A DNA stretch of 25,698 bases from an uncultured Collinsella sp. (lineage in GTDB: Bacteria; Actinomycetota; Coriobacteriia; Coriobacteriales; Coriobacteriaceae), in contig URBP01000020.1 of NCBI GenBank assembly GCA_900546105.1, forward strand, positions 1 through 25,698, read 5' to 3'. The position numbers and the translations under genes were made by a program. Numbering within the stretch: position 1 is the stretch's first letter; every line of letters starts with the position of its first letter. Shown here in pieces: positions 14,987 through 23,780 of the stretch. Under the pieces are notes generated by a model that ran no database searches, was not told where the DNA came from, and saw only the letters and a list, made by a program, of their open reading frames with translations.

Positions 14987-16135
14987 CTACTCGTCGTCAT
15001 CATCGAGCATGGCGGAACCATCGATGGCGTAAAGCTCGTCAAACTCCTCAGGCGCAGGCTGATCGGTCAGCTCGACCTCGGACGGAGCATCGTCATCAAA
15101 CTCAAGCCCGCAGGCAAGGCGGACCTTATGCTCAATCTCGTCGGCGCAATCGGGGTGTTCGCGCAGGAACGCCTTGGCGGCCTCGCGACCGTTGCCGAGC
15201 TTGTCCTCGCCATAGGCAAACCAGGAGCCCATCTTCTTGCAGATGCCGCACTCGACAGCCATGTCCAGAATCGAGCCCTCCTTAGAGATGCCCGTACCGT
15301 ACATGATGTCGAACTCAGCAGAACGGAACGGAGCTGCCACCTTGTTCTTAACGACCTTGGCGCGCACGCGGTTGCCGATAACCTCATCCTTAAGCTTAAT
15401 GCTGTCGATGCGGCGAATGTCGATACGCACCGAAGAGAAGAACTTAAGGGCGCGGCCGCCCGTCGTGGTCTCGGGGTTGCCGAACATGACGCCGATCTTC
15501 TCACGCAGTTGGTTAATGAAGATGCACGTCGTGTTGGACTTGGACAGCGAGCCGGCAAGCTTGCGGAGCGCCTGGCTCATCAGGCGAGCTTGCAAGCCGA
15601 CCGTGGTATCGCCGATCTCTCCCTCGATCTCGGCACGCGGGGTAAGCGCGGCGACGGAGTCGACGACGATAGCATCGATGGCGCCGGAACGCACGAGCAT
15701 GTCAACAATCTCGAGCGCCTGCTCACCCGTATCGGGCTGGGAAATCAGTACCTCGTCGATATCCACGCCAATGCGCGCGGCATACGTGGGATCGAGCGCG
15801 TGCTCGGCATCGATAAATGCCACCACGCCACCCATTGCCTGGGCCTCGGCCAGGATCTCGAGCGAAAGCGTCGTCTTACCGGAGGACTCGGGACCGTAAA
15901 TCTCGACGATACGGCCGCGCGGCACACCGCCGATACCCAGCGCGGCATCGAGTGCCAGAGCGCCCGTGGGGATGGCCTCGACCTCAAGCTCGGGGCCGCC
16001 GTCACCATACCTCATGATGGAGCCTTGACCGAACTTCTTCTCGATCTCGGCCTTGGTGGTGGCGATCATCTCATCGCGCTCTTTACCCGTCGTGCGAGCA
16101 TGAACGGTACGTACGGGACCTGAATTCTTGGCCAT
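14987..16135 (-). CDS. recA: Recombinase RecA
   Basis: A 382-residue recombinase: forms filaments on single-stranded DNA, drives strand exchange and stimulates LexA self-cleavage. Visible are Walker A GPESSGKT (81-88), the Walker B region AIVVDSVAAL, the L1-L2 region with NTTCIFINQLREKIGVMFGNPETTTGG (conserved Gln and Asn), and an acidic C-terminal tail ending in DDDDE. Length is slightly above E. coli RecA, because of an N-terminal extension of about 20 residues and the long tail. The ATG at 16135 has GGAGG seven bases upstream; the extension to 16156 is not supported. It has its own LexA-controlled promoter. Confidence 0.98.
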   Translation of the reverse strand: MAKNSGPVRTVHARTTGKERDEMIATTKAEIEKKFGQGSIMRYGDGGPELEVEAIPTGALALDAALGIGGVPRGRIVEIYGPESSGKTTLSLEILAEAQAMGGVVAFIDAEHALDPTYAARIGVDIDEVLISQPDTGEQALEIVDMLVRSGAIDAIVVDSVAALTPRAEIEGEIGDTTVGLQARLMSQALRKLAGSLSKSNTTCIFINQLREKIGVMFGNPETTTGGRALKFFSSVRIDIRRIDSIKLKDEVIGNRVRAKVVKNKVAAPFRSAEFDIMYGTGISKEGSILDMAVECGICKKMGSWFAYGEDKLGNGREAAKAFLREHPDCADEIEHKVRLACGLEFDDDAPSEVELTDQPAPEEFDELYAIDGSAMLDDDDE

Positions 16136-16165
16136 GAATAGCCCTCCTCTTAACAACCTGCATCG

Positions 16166-16194
16166 ATAATAAACGAACGGCTGTTCGTGGTCAA
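16166..16194 (-). promoter_or_regulatory. recA promoter
   Basis: On the minus strand, TTGACC (16189-16194) and TATTAT (16166-16171) are separated by 17 bases, each five of six to consensus. The LexA box fills the spacer. Predicted leader is about 25 bases. Confidence 0.82.
16174..16187. promoter_or_regulatory. LexA box of recA
   Basis: CGAACGGCTGTTCG, a perfect GAAC-N4-GTTC with matching outer C and G, lies between the -35 and -10 of the recA promoter. Confidence 0.9.
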
Positions 16195-16233
16195 CCGTTC
16201 AGGCCAATCATATGCAGGCAGTCTTTCCAAAAC

Positions 16234-16266
16234 CCAACCAAACGCCGACCAAACACCGACCAAATG
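16234..16266. repeat. Three 11-bp direct repeats upstream of recA promoter
   Basis: Units CCAACCAAACG, CCGACCAAACA and CCGACCAAATG follow one another without gaps. They lie 40-72 bases upstream of the recA -35. The period is close to one helical turn. The strand is C/A-rich (T/G-rich on the coding strand). Confidence 0.6.
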
Positions 16267-16361
16267 CTTGACCACAAAGGGGCAAATAAAAACAAGAAAG
16301 ACAAAAATACACCTATGACCAGCGCAAACGCTAAATTCGTCAGGGGTCCCTATCTCCACAA

Positions 16362-16385
16362 TTAAGGGGCCCTAAGGCCCCTTAA
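16362..16385 (-). terminator. Hairpin terminator after cinA
   Basis: Ten-bp perfect arms (16362-16371 and 16376-16385) with a four-base loop, starting seven bases after the cinA stop. The T-tract is short (TTAATTG within and after the stem), so efficiency may be partial. Confidence 0.65.
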
Positions 16386-16392
16386 AACACGT

Positions 16393-16929
16393 CTATTCCA
16401 TAGAGTTAAGCACAAGGGCAATGCGTCCCAATGCCTCCGCGACCGCATGGGCACGAACACACGAACGGTCGCCCTCATAGTGGCAGCGCACAGAGTCCAC
16501 GACCGGCACTTCCCCATCAGCCGCGCGATACGCCCAGCCAATATAGAAAGTGCCAGCCGGATCGTCCTCAGTGCCGCCGCCGGGGCCGGCATAACCCGTT
16601 GCGCTCACTGCAATATCGCTCTGGTACAGCTCCAGCGAACGCGCCGCCATCTCGCGCGCGGTCTGATGCGACACCGCGGTATAGCGGTCGAGCGTCTCCT
16701 GATCAACAGCCAAAACGCGATGCTTGATCTCATCGCAGTAGGTCACCGCACCGCCACGCAGCACCGCCGAGGCGCCCGGGATATCGGCAATCGTCGAGGC
16801 GATCATACCTGCTGTCAGCGACTCAGCCGTCGAAACCGTCACGCCCCGAGCGCTCGCGCGCTCGACAATATGACGCGCCAGCTCCTCGTTATGTGCGGAA
16901 ATCTGCTCAAAAGAGTCCGTCATACCCAC
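16393..16929 (-). CDS. CinA family protein, nicotinamide-nucleotide amidohydrolase domain
   Basis: About 178 residues corresponding to the CinA C-terminal domain (PncC), which deamidates nicotinamide mononucleotide in NAD salvage. It lacks the N-terminal MoaB-like domain of two-domain CinA, so it is the short form. Motifs are VSTAESLTAGMIAS near the N-terminus, with the catalytic Ser, and VSATGYAGPGGGTEDDPAGTFYIG. Start is uncertain: GTG at 16929 has AGG five bases upstream, while ATG at 16923 has no clear site. It begins six bases after the pgsA stop. The pgsA-cinA-recA order is widespread; a terminator and the recA promoter separate cinA from recA here. Confidence 0.93.
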   Translation of the reverse strand: MGMTDSFEQISAHNEELARHIVERASARGVTVSTAESLTAGMIASTIADIPGASAVLRGGAVTYCDEIKHRVLAVDQETLDRYTAVSHQTAREMAARSLELYQSDIAVSATGYAGPGGGTEDDPAGTFYIGWAYRAADGEVPVVDSVRCHYEGDRSCVRAHAVAEALGRIALVLNSME

Positions 16930-16935
16930 TAGGAC

Positions 16936-17574
16936 CTAGACCGAAAAGACGATCTTGCGGCAGTTCCAGAAGTACTGGGCGCCCGAGATAACGGTCAGGA
17001 CAACGGCAACGGCGTACAGGAAACGCGACACCGAGTAGATGCCGAGCGTCAGCGCCAGCGGGCCAAGGTGCAAGCCGGCCATCGCAAAGACGCACAGGTA
17101 ACCGCAGATGGAGACCATCGTGGTCGCCGTCTTGTACTTGCCGAGCTTATCGGCCGCAACGACAACGCCGGCGGCACTCGCAACCATGCGCAGGGCGCTC
17201 ACCAGCAGCTCGCGGAACAAGATGATGAACACGGACCAAACCGACACGGCACCAAAGTCCAAGAATAGCAGCAGGGCCGAGAATACGAGCAGCTTGTCGG
17301 CGATGGGGTCCAAGAATTTACCGAAGTCGGTAATCTCGTTGCGCGAGCGCGCCAGGTAGCCGTCAACCTTATCGGTGCACGACAGGATGACGTACAGAAT
17401 GAAGGCAGCGGCGGCGAGCGGGCCGTCGAAGGTGCTCCAATCTGTACCGGCAACACTCGTGTGAGAAAGCGCCGACACGATCATGAACACCGGGATAAAG
17501 ACGATGCGAACGCACGTCACGATGTTGGCGGGCGTCCAAACACTCGTCAGTTCCTTATTGCTCTCGTTTGCCAC
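16936..17574 (-). CDS. pgsA: CDP-diacylglycerol-glycerol-3-phosphate 3-phosphatidyltransferase
   Basis: A 212-residue integral membrane enzyme that makes phosphatidylglycerophosphate. The CDP-alcohol phosphotransferase signature is complete: Asp68, Asp71-Gly72, Ala75-Arg76, Gly85, Asp89 and Asp93 in DKVDGYLARSRNEITDFGKF followed by LDPIADK. About six hydrophobic segments are visible. A GTG start at 17574 is fixed by GGAG six bases upstream that overlaps the rimO stop; no better ATG exists. The first helix is preceded by about 15 polar residues. The context (pgsA next to cinA and recA) supports PgsA rather than cardiolipin or phosphatidylinositol synthase, though substrate cannot be proved from sequence. 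Confidence 0.93.
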   Translation of the reverse strand: MANESNKELTSVWTPANIVTCVRIVFIPVFMIVSALSHTSVAGTDWSTFDGPLAAAAFILYVILSCTDKVDGYLARSRNEITDFGKFLDPIADKLLVFSALLLFLDFGAVSVWSVFIILFRELLVSALRMVASAAGVVVAADKLGKYKTATTMVSICGYLCVFAMAGLHLGPLALTLGIYSVSRFLYAVAVVLTVISGAQYFWNCRKIVFSV

Positions 17575-17583
17575 GACGCTCTC

Positions 17584-18933
17584 CTACTCCACAACATGGC
17601 CGATAAGCTCATAGCAGAAGCTATCGGTAAACTCGACCGTCAGAATATCGCCCACAGATGCCTCGCTGGCATCCAGATGCACCGCGCCATCGGAATCAGG
17701 CGCCTGGAACCAGGCATGTCCGATCAGCTCAGCGCCGTCCTCGGTCTCTTCGATACCGTCGACAATCACCTGGGCGCGCTCGCCCACATGTGCGGCAGTT
17801 GCAGCAAAACCGAGCGACTCGGCCAGGTCCATGGCCTCTTGGGCGCGCTCGAGCTTGACCTCTTCGTCGACCTGGCCCTCCATCTTGGCGGCCAGGCTGC
17901 CCTCCTCCTGCGAGTAGGCAAAGACGCTCGTGTAGTCGAAGCCGACGGTGTCCATAAAGTCGATAAGATCGCGGAACTCGTCGTCGGTCTCGGTCGGGAA
18001 GCCGACCATGGCCGTGGAACGAATCACGATGCCGGGGATGCGCTCGCGCAGATCGCGGAACAGGTCCTCGAGCTCCTGGCGCGAACCAGAACGGCGCATA
18101 GCCTTGAGGATGCGCGCGTCGCAGTGCTGCACGGGGATATCGATATAGGGCAGCACCTCGGGCGTATCGCGAATCGTATCGATAAGCTCGTCGGTCATGC
18201 CCTCGGGCTGCAGGTAGAGCACACGGACCCAGACGTTCTGCGGACGCACGGCCTCGGCGACGGCGCGCAGCAGCTGCGCCAGATTGCGCGGTGAGCCATC
18301 GGTGACGTCTTCGTCGGCAAAGTCGGTGCCCCAAATACCCGTGTCCTGGCCGATCAGCACGATCTCGCGCACACCGCCGGCAACCAGGTCGCGCACCTCG
18401 GAGATAATGCTCTCGGCATTGCGCGAATGATAGCGACCGCGAATATAGGGGATCATGCAGAAGCTGCAGAAGCGGTTGCAGCCATCGGAAATCTTGACGT
18501 AAGCAACGGCGCCCTCGACAGTGCGCTTGACTTGCGGAATATAGGCAGCGATCACACGCTCGACACCCAGCACGCCATCGATGACCGCCACGATGCCGTC
18601 CTCCTCGTCGGCCTTCACAAAGGCAGAGACCTCGGGCAGTTCATCGGGCAGGTCGTCGCCATAGCGCGACGGCACACAGCCGCACATGACGATGGGACAA
18701 GAACGAACGCCGTCCTGAACCTCGTTGGCGAGCTCGAGCGTGGTCTCGATGCTCTCGGACGTTGCGGAGGCGAGGAACGAGCATGTATTGACGATGGCGA
18801 TATCGGCATCCTGTGGGTCGAATGCCTCCTCGTAGCCCGCGGCGGTCAAAAGAGAACGCATGCGGTCGGTGTCAACCTCGTTCTTAGCGCACCCGAGGGT
18901 GATGTAGAGCACGGAGCCCAACGGTGTATCCAT
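17584..18933 (-). CDS. rimO: Ribosomal protein S12 methylthiotransferase RimO
   Basis: A 449-residue radical-SAM enzyme that adds a methylthio group to the conserved Asp of ribosomal protein S12. Auxiliary-cluster cysteines are Cys15 (LGCAKNEVD), Cys51 (NTCSF) and Cys86 (CGCVPSRYG). Radical SAM cysteines are Cys152, Cys156 and Cys159 in CNRFCSFC. A C-terminal TRAM domain follows. LGCAKN and IPYIRGRYHSR distinguish it from MiaB, which is also in this window. The only plausible ATG is at 18933, with AAAGGA about 12 bases upstream, an unusually long spacing. It follows yajQ by 27 bases and precedes pgsA by nine. Confidence 0.96.
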   Translation of the reverse strand: MDTPLGSVLYITLGCAKNEVDTDRMRSLLTAAGYEEAFDPQDADIAIVNTCSFLASATSESIETTLELANEVQDGVRSCPIVMCGCVPSRYGDDLPDELPEVSAFVKADEEDGIVAVIDGVLGVERVIAAYIPQVKRTVEGAVAYVKISDGCNRFCSFCMIPYIRGRYHSRNAESIISEVRDLVAGGVREIVLIGQDTGIWGTDFADEDVTDGSPRNLAQLLRAVAEAVRPQNVWVRVLYLQPEGMTDELIDTIRDTPEVLPYIDIPVQHCDARILKAMRRSGSRQELEDLFRDLRERIPGIVIRSTAMVGFPTETDDEFRDLIDFMDTVGFDYTSVFAYSQEEGSLAAKMEGQVDEEVKLERAQEAMDLAESLGFAATAAHVGERAQVIVDGIEETEDGAELIGHAWFQAPDSDGAVHLDASEASVGDILTVEFTDSFCYELIGHVVE

Positions 18934-18960
18934 GTTGGAGAGCAGTCCTTTCGAATGATA

Positions 18961-19458
18961 TTAGCGGTAGTTGGTGAACTGCAGCGGCTGGCCGTAGTCC
19001 TGGTCGCGCAGGAATTGGATAACGGTCTGCAACGCGTCCTTCGAAGCAGAGGAAACACGCAGCTTCTCGGCCTCGATGGTCACCTTGACCTTGAGCTTTT
19101 GGTCCTTGATGTCCTTATTGATCTTCTTGGCGGTCGCCTGGTCGATACCCTCGACGATATGGCCGAGCACGCGCACGGTGCCGCCCGATGCCGCCTGCGG
19201 GGCATCCCACGAGACAGCCTTGAGGTCGATGCCGCGCTTGATGAGCTTGGAGCTCAGGACATCGATGATCTGCTTGGAGACAAAGTCGGCCGGGGCGTTG
19301 ATTGTAAAGAGCTTGTCGCCCTTCGAAAGCTCGATCGTGGCGCCGGAATCCTTCAGGTCATAGCGCTGGGAAATCTCGCGCGTGGTCTGCTGGAAGGCGT
19401 TGTCGACCTCTTGCATGTTGACCTCGGACACGACGTCGAAGCTGGAATCTTTAGCCAT
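18961..19458 (-). CDS. YajQ family nucleotide-binding protein
   Basis: A 165-residue protein with two ferredoxin-like repeats, opening with DSSFDVVSEVNMQEVDNA and including RYDLKDSGATIEL and KKINKDIKD. Family members bind nucleotides or RNA, and one in Xanthomonas binds cyclic di-GMP; the role in Gram-positive bacteria is unknown. Length is typical. The ATG at 19458 has AAAGGA six bases upstream. It lies 26 bases after the rodZ-like gene, in an operon with ftsK and rimO. No diguanylate cyclase or phosphodiesterase is seen nearby, so a c-di-GMP link is not supported here. Confidence 0.93.
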   Translation of the reverse strand: MAKDSSFDVVSEVNMQEVDNAFQQTTREISQRYDLKDSGATIELSKGDKLFTINAPADFVSKQIIDVLSSKLIKRGIDLKAVSWDAPQAASGGTVRVLGHIVEGIDQATAKKINKDIKDQKLKVKVTIEAEKLRVSSASKDALQTVIQFLRDQDYGQPLQFTNYR

Positions 19459-19484
19459 GATGTTTCCTTTCGCGTACGAGCGGC

Positions 19485-20978
19485 TTAGTAGCTATCGTAC
19501 GAATAGTCGGTAGAATCGGTGGGCGTCTGGCCGTCAGTTGCGGCATCGGCGCCATCCGTAGACTGGGCATCGGTGCCGTCGGTGGTGTCGGCACCATTTG
19601 AACTTTCACCATTCTCGGAATCAGTCGTCTCCTTCTTGGGAACGGTGATCGTCACACGCGCCACACCCGAGGTCTTGGTATCGTAACGGACCTTTTCGCC
19701 GTTCTTGGTAACGGTGACATCGGAAGGCTTGGACGTGGTGATCTCGATCGAGGACTCGGGCGTGTACTCCTGCTCAAAGGGGCCAGTCGCCTGAGCGCCA
19801 TAGACCGACTTTCCGTCGACCTTGACCTCAATCCACGCGGTCTTTCCCTTGGCAACGGAGACCTTAACCTTTGTGACCTCGTTCTCTTCCTTCTTGGCCG
19901 TCGTCTTGGCGGCGTCCGAATCAGTCGACTCGTCAGTCGGCTCATCGGTGTCTTCGTCCTCGTCGACCGTTTCGGTCTTCTTAGAAGACTTCTTGGTCGT
20001 CGTCTTGGTAACAGCGGGCGTCTCGGGCGTGGTCTCGGGCGTCGAAGATGCGCAGCCGCGCAGAAGTACCACGATGAGCACGATCAGCAGCAACGCCACG
20101 GCACCGATACCGGCGTAGACGATACGCGGATCGAGCCCGTTGTTTTGAGGAGCACGGGAACCGCCGCGTCCACGACTGGAACTGCTGCGGCCGCCTCCCT
20201 GAGGCATACGGCCACGATTGCTATCGGAACGGCCGCAATAGCCACCCTGGCCCTGAAGGCTGCGCTGACCCGAGCGGGGCGCAAGTTCACCGCGGCCTTG
20301 ATAGCCACGCTGGCCCGCACGCGGAGCCGAAGAGCGCTGGCCATACGGCTGTGGTTGAGAGCGAAGACGCGGCGTCACCTGCGTGGTATCGGCGTCCGCA
20401 TAGCCACTGCGAGAGCGTCCGGTGGAGATACCACGGTGACCGCGATCGGAATAGCCGCCGTCGCCGTAGCCGGCACGAGGGTCACGCGCCACGCCGCGGG
20501 CAGCGGGAAGTGCACGGTCCTCGGGCATCGGCGTACTGCGGAACCGGTCACGCTGCGAGCGAATCTCCTCGCCCGAACCCGTCTCGGTAATATAACCGGC
20601 CTGCTGAGGACGCTGTCCATAGCGAGTCGAACGACCGCCCTGAACCATCAGAAAGCGCCCGTTATCGACAGAGGAACGCGAATTGACGTAGCCGGCGGCG
20701 TCCTGGAAACGACCGCCCTGCTGCGACGTCTCGCGTTCGTATGCCATCAGTTCGTCAAAGTAGGCATTGACGACCTCGCGCGGATTGAGGCCCAAAAAAC
20801 GAGCATAGCTCGAAATCATGCCCTGCGCATAGCCGCGCGGCGGCATCGAAGCAAAGTTACCGGTCTCGAAAAACTCGATGATCTGCGGCCTGATTTTGAT
20901 GGTGTTGGCGACCTGCTGAATGGAAAGGCCCATTCGGCGACGCTGCTCGAGCAGCATGTCACCAAAGCGTGCAGCCAT
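19485..20978 (-). CDS. RodZ-like helix-turn-helix membrane protein
   Basis: A 497-residue protein with RodZ layout: N-terminal helix-turn-helix (about 1-75, FGDMLLEQRRRMGLSIQQVA then PRGYAQGMISSYARFLGL), a long cytoplasmic linker (about 85-280) rich in Arg, Gly, Ser and Gln, one transmembrane helix (about 286-307), an acidic and Thr-rich extracellular stalk (310-368), a beta-rich domain (about 369-448, WIEVKVDGKSVY, DUF4115-like) and a Gly/Asp/Thr-rich tail. RodZ links MreB to the wall-synthesis machinery. The RG-rich linker of nearly 200 residues is unusual. ATG overlaps the ftsK stop (TGATG). It fits ymfM/rodZ in the Bacillus order. Confidence 0.85.
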   Translation of the reverse strand: MAARFGDMLLEQRRRMGLSIQQVANTIKIRPQIIEFFETGNFASMPPRGYAQGMISSYARFLGLNPREVVNAYFDELMAYERETSQQGGRFQDAAGYVNSRSSVDNGRFLMVQGGRSTRYGQRPQQAGYITETGSGEEIRSQRDRFRSTPMPEDRALPAARGVARDPRAGYGDGGYSDRGHRGISTGRSRSGYADADTTQVTPRLRSQPQPYGQRSSAPRAGQRGYQGRGELAPRSGQRSLQGQGGYCGRSDSNRGRMPQGGGRSSSSRGRGGSRAPQNNGLDPRIVYAGIGAVALLLIVLIVVLLRGCASSTPETTPETPAVTKTTTKKSSKKTETVDEDEDTDEPTDESTDSDAAKTTAKKEENEVTKVKVSVAKGKTAWIEVKVDGKSVYGAQATGPFEQEYTPESSIEITTSKPSDVTVTKNGEKVRYDTKTSGVARVTITVPKKETTDSENGESSNGADTTDGTDAQSTDGADAATDGQTPTDSTDYSYDSY

Positions 20979-23779
20979 CAGAATCCTCCAAACTCACGAT
21001 CTTCACGTGCCATCTCGGCGTCGACAGATTCCAGCGCGGCAAGCCCCTCCTCGTCCAACAGGACCTCGCGCGGCTTGGAACCGTCGGGCGGGCCGACGAC
21101 ACCCTTTTCTTCCAGCATGTCCATAATACGCCCGGCACGCGCATAGCCAACCTTCAGGCGGCGTTGCAGGCCAGATGTGGAGCCCAGCTGCGATTCCACC
21201 ACAATATGGGCGGCTTCCCAAATGAGCGGATCATCGTCTTGCGGCTCGGCGACTCCGGTGCGGACAATGCCGCCGCCACCAGCCATGGACATGGAAGCGG
21301 GCGCCACGGCGGACAGAATCTCCTCGTGGTAGTCGGGCTCGCTCTGCGACTTGACGAACTCGACAATCTCGTTGATTTCGTCGTCCGAGACAAAGCAGCC
21401 CTGGATACGGCGAGGCTTGCCCCAATCAACCTTCGAGAACAGCATATCGCCCAGACCGGTGAGCTTTTCGGCACCCATCTGGTCGATGATGACGCGCGAA
21501 TCGATACCCGTAGCGACGTTAAAAGCAATACGGTTGGTGATATTGGCCTTGATGAGACCCGTCACCACGTTGGAACTGGGGCGCTGCGTGGCCACGATAA
21601 GGTGGATACCGGCGGCACGGCCCAGCTGGGCGATACGCACGATCGACGCCTCGACATCCTTGCCGGCAACCATCATCAGGTCCGAAAGCTCGTCAATGAT
21701 AATGACAAGGTAGGGCATCTTTTGCGGCGGATTGTCGTAATGCTCAAACTCGCCAGCAGCCTGCTTTTCGTTGTAGGTCGAGATCTTACGCACGTTGAGA
21801 CGCTCGAAGACCTTCAGGCGACGCTCCATCTCGGACACAGCCCATTGCAGAGCGCTCGCGGCCTGCTTGGGCTCGGTCACCACGGGCACATAGAGATGCG
21901 GCAGACCGTTATAGCCCGCAAGCTCGACGCGCTTGGGGTCGACCATGATCAGGCGAACGTCCTCGGGAAGGGCGCGCATGAGCAATGTCGTGATGATGGA
22001 ATTGATCATCACCGACTTACCAGAACCGGTCGTACCGGCAATCAACAGGTGAGGCATCTTGGCGAGGTCGGCGACAACCGGCGTGCCCTCGGCGTCGCGG
22101 CCGATGGCGAGCTCGAGCGGACCGCCCTTCACATAGGGCAGCACGTCGCCCAGATTGACGTTCTGGCGCTTGCGGTTGGGAATCTCGATGCCCACGAGCG
22201 AGGTGCCGGGGATCGGGGCAAAGATACGCACCGACTGGGCAGCGAGCGAAAGCGCTATCGCATCGGCGAGCGAGAGGGCGATATCGTCCTCGAGGCTCGA
22301 AATTTTGCTCACACGCTCGCCCTCACCGGGCTGCAGTTTAAAGGTCGTCACCGTGGGGCCGGCGATCCAGCCGACCACGCGGGCACTGCGGCCAAACTCA
22401 AGCAAGGTGGATTGCAGTGACTCAGCGGTCTGCTCCAGCTCCTTGTCCGAAGACGCGGCGGAAGCCGACTGCGGGTTGGCATGCAGGATTTCGAGCGGCG
22501 GAAGCTTGAGGCCGTCCTCTTCTTCGCCCTCGTTATCTGCGGCGCCGTCGTCCACTCCCCCATCACGAGCCGCAGCCGATTCGATAGCACTCGTGGCAGG
22601 CGCACCGGCAACCTTGGGATGCTTCAGGAAGTCGGGAATCTGAGGTGCGGCCGAGACGGGATTCACGACAAACGGCGGCTCGGACTCGTCGATCTTATCG
22701 GAGTCGTCTTCCATCGAAAGCTGGCCGGTTACCTGGCCGCGCTTTGCATGGCGATGCGGCAGCAAAGTTGTCTTTGCGGTCTCAATCGGACCCTCGTCGT
22801 CCTCGTCATCGCCCTCGGTGAGCTCAATCTCGCTATCGGACCAAGACGGGTCGGGCTCACTCGTATTGAGCTTAGGCGCAGCCTTGCCCTTCTTGACATG
22901 GCGACGCGGCAGCAGCGTGGTCTTGGCCCGCTCGGCTTCAACCGACTCGGATACGTCGACAAACGGGTCATCGTCCTCGTTGTCATCCAAAACCGGGTCG
23001 ACATCGCCACCCATGACCGTGGTCACCGCGGCGTCAGTCCCCTTCTGGCGCAGAATGCTCAGGTGCGGACGAGCGACGCCGGGAATAGACAGGGCCTCTT
23101 CATCGCCCCACGGGCTGGCGTTGACATCGGCACGACGGCGTTCGGCAAAATCTGCCGCACGATCGCGTGCGGAGCGCAAAACGCCACCCACCGAAAAGCC
23201 GATAATGACCAAACCAACGACGACAAGCCCCAGCAAGACAACCATGGCGATAGGTTTACCCAGGGCGTTTTGCAAGGCACTTGCGATAAAGGTGCCAATG
23301 TAGCCGCCCGACACAGAAAGGTTCTGCGGCGTAAACATAAGGTCGCACGAATCGCTCGTGCCCGGCACCATCAGCGAAAGAATGGAGACGACGGCGATAA
23401 AGACCACGGCGCCGCCCGCGACAGAGCGCACGTTGAGCGGCGAGTCCTCACCCAAAAAGAGCGTGGCGGCAAACAGCAAGATGACGATCGGCAGCACGTA
23501 GGCGCCCAGGCCAAAGCCCAGGTGGTAGAAACCGGCAACCGCAGCCGTCACGGGCGCTGTTGCCGGAGAGATCACGGCAATGAAGGACGCGATCGCCAAA
23601 ACGGCGATGACCACACCGGCGATATCGCGATTGGCCGAAGGCTCGACCAAGGGCTCAAAATCGTCGAAGTCTGCCTCATGGCCCTTATTGGCACGCAGAT
23701 GGGAACCGGCACCCTTAGCAGATGCCGGTTGGTTGTTGGCTTTATTGCCTTTGGCGTTTTGTGCAGATCCGCGCGCCAA
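20978..23779 (-). CDS. ftsK: DNA translocase FtsK/SpoIIIE
   Basis: A 933-residue septal DNA pump that clears chromosome from the division site. Order: basic, low-complexity N-terminus (1-50), four membrane helices (about 52-202), acidic linker (205-440), the alpha/beta motor with Walker A AGTTGSGKSV (581-590) and Walker B LVIIIDE (691-697), and a C-terminal winged-helix gamma domain (about the last 70 residues) that reads polar DNA motifs. The linker contains a duplicated 16-residue segment. The start is TTG at 23779, supported by GGAGG six bases upstream overlapping the end of rnj; there is one base between the rnj stop and this codon. The stop overlaps the rodZ-like start. Confidence 0.96.
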   Translation of the reverse strand: MARGSAQNAKGNKANNQPASAKGAGSHLRANKGHEADFDDFEPLVEPSANRDIAGVVIAVLAIASFIAVISPATAPVTAAVAGFYHLGFGLGAYVLPIVILLFAATLFLGEDSPLNVRSVAGGAVVFIAVVSILSLMVPGTSDSCDLMFTPQNLSVSGGYIGTFIASALQNALGKPIAMVVLLGLVVVGLVIIGFSVGGVLRSARDRAADFAERRRADVNASPWGDEEALSIPGVARPHLSILRQKGTDAAVTTVMGGDVDPVLDDNEDDDPFVDVSESVEAERAKTTLLPRRHVKKGKAAPKLNTSEPDPSWSDSEIELTEGDDEDDEGPIETAKTTLLPHRHAKRGQVTGQLSMEDDSDKIDESEPPFVVNPVSAAPQIPDFLKHPKVAGAPATSAIESAAARDGGVDDGAADNEGEEEDGLKLPPLEILHANPQSASAASSDKELEQTAESLQSTLLEFGRSARVVGWIAGPTVTTFKLQPGEGERVSKISSLEDDIALSLADAIALSLAAQSVRIFAPIPGTSLVGIEIPNRKRQNVNLGDVLPYVKGGPLELAIGRDAEGTPVVADLAKMPHLLIAGTTGSGKSVMINSIITTLLMRALPEDVRLIMVDPKRVELAGYNGLPHLYVPVVTEPKQAASALQWAVSEMERRLKVFERLNVRKISTYNEKQAAGEFEHYDNPPQKMPYLVIIIDELSDLMMVAGKDVEASIVRIAQLGRAAGIHLIVATQRPSSNVVTGLIKANITNRIAFNVATGIDSRVIIDQMGAEKLTGLGDMLFSKVDWGKPRRIQGCFVSDDEINEIVEFVKSQSEPDYHEEILSAVAPASMSMAGGGGIVRTGVAEPQDDDPLIWEAAHIVVESQLGSTSGLQRRLKVGYARAGRIMDMLEEKGVVGPPDGSKPREVLLDEEGLAALESVDAEMAREDREFGGF

Positions 23780-23780
23780 A

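Noticed and set aside
20969..22420. 483-codon rightward open frame opposite ftsK
   Set aside because: Antisense shadow of the FtsK motor domain.
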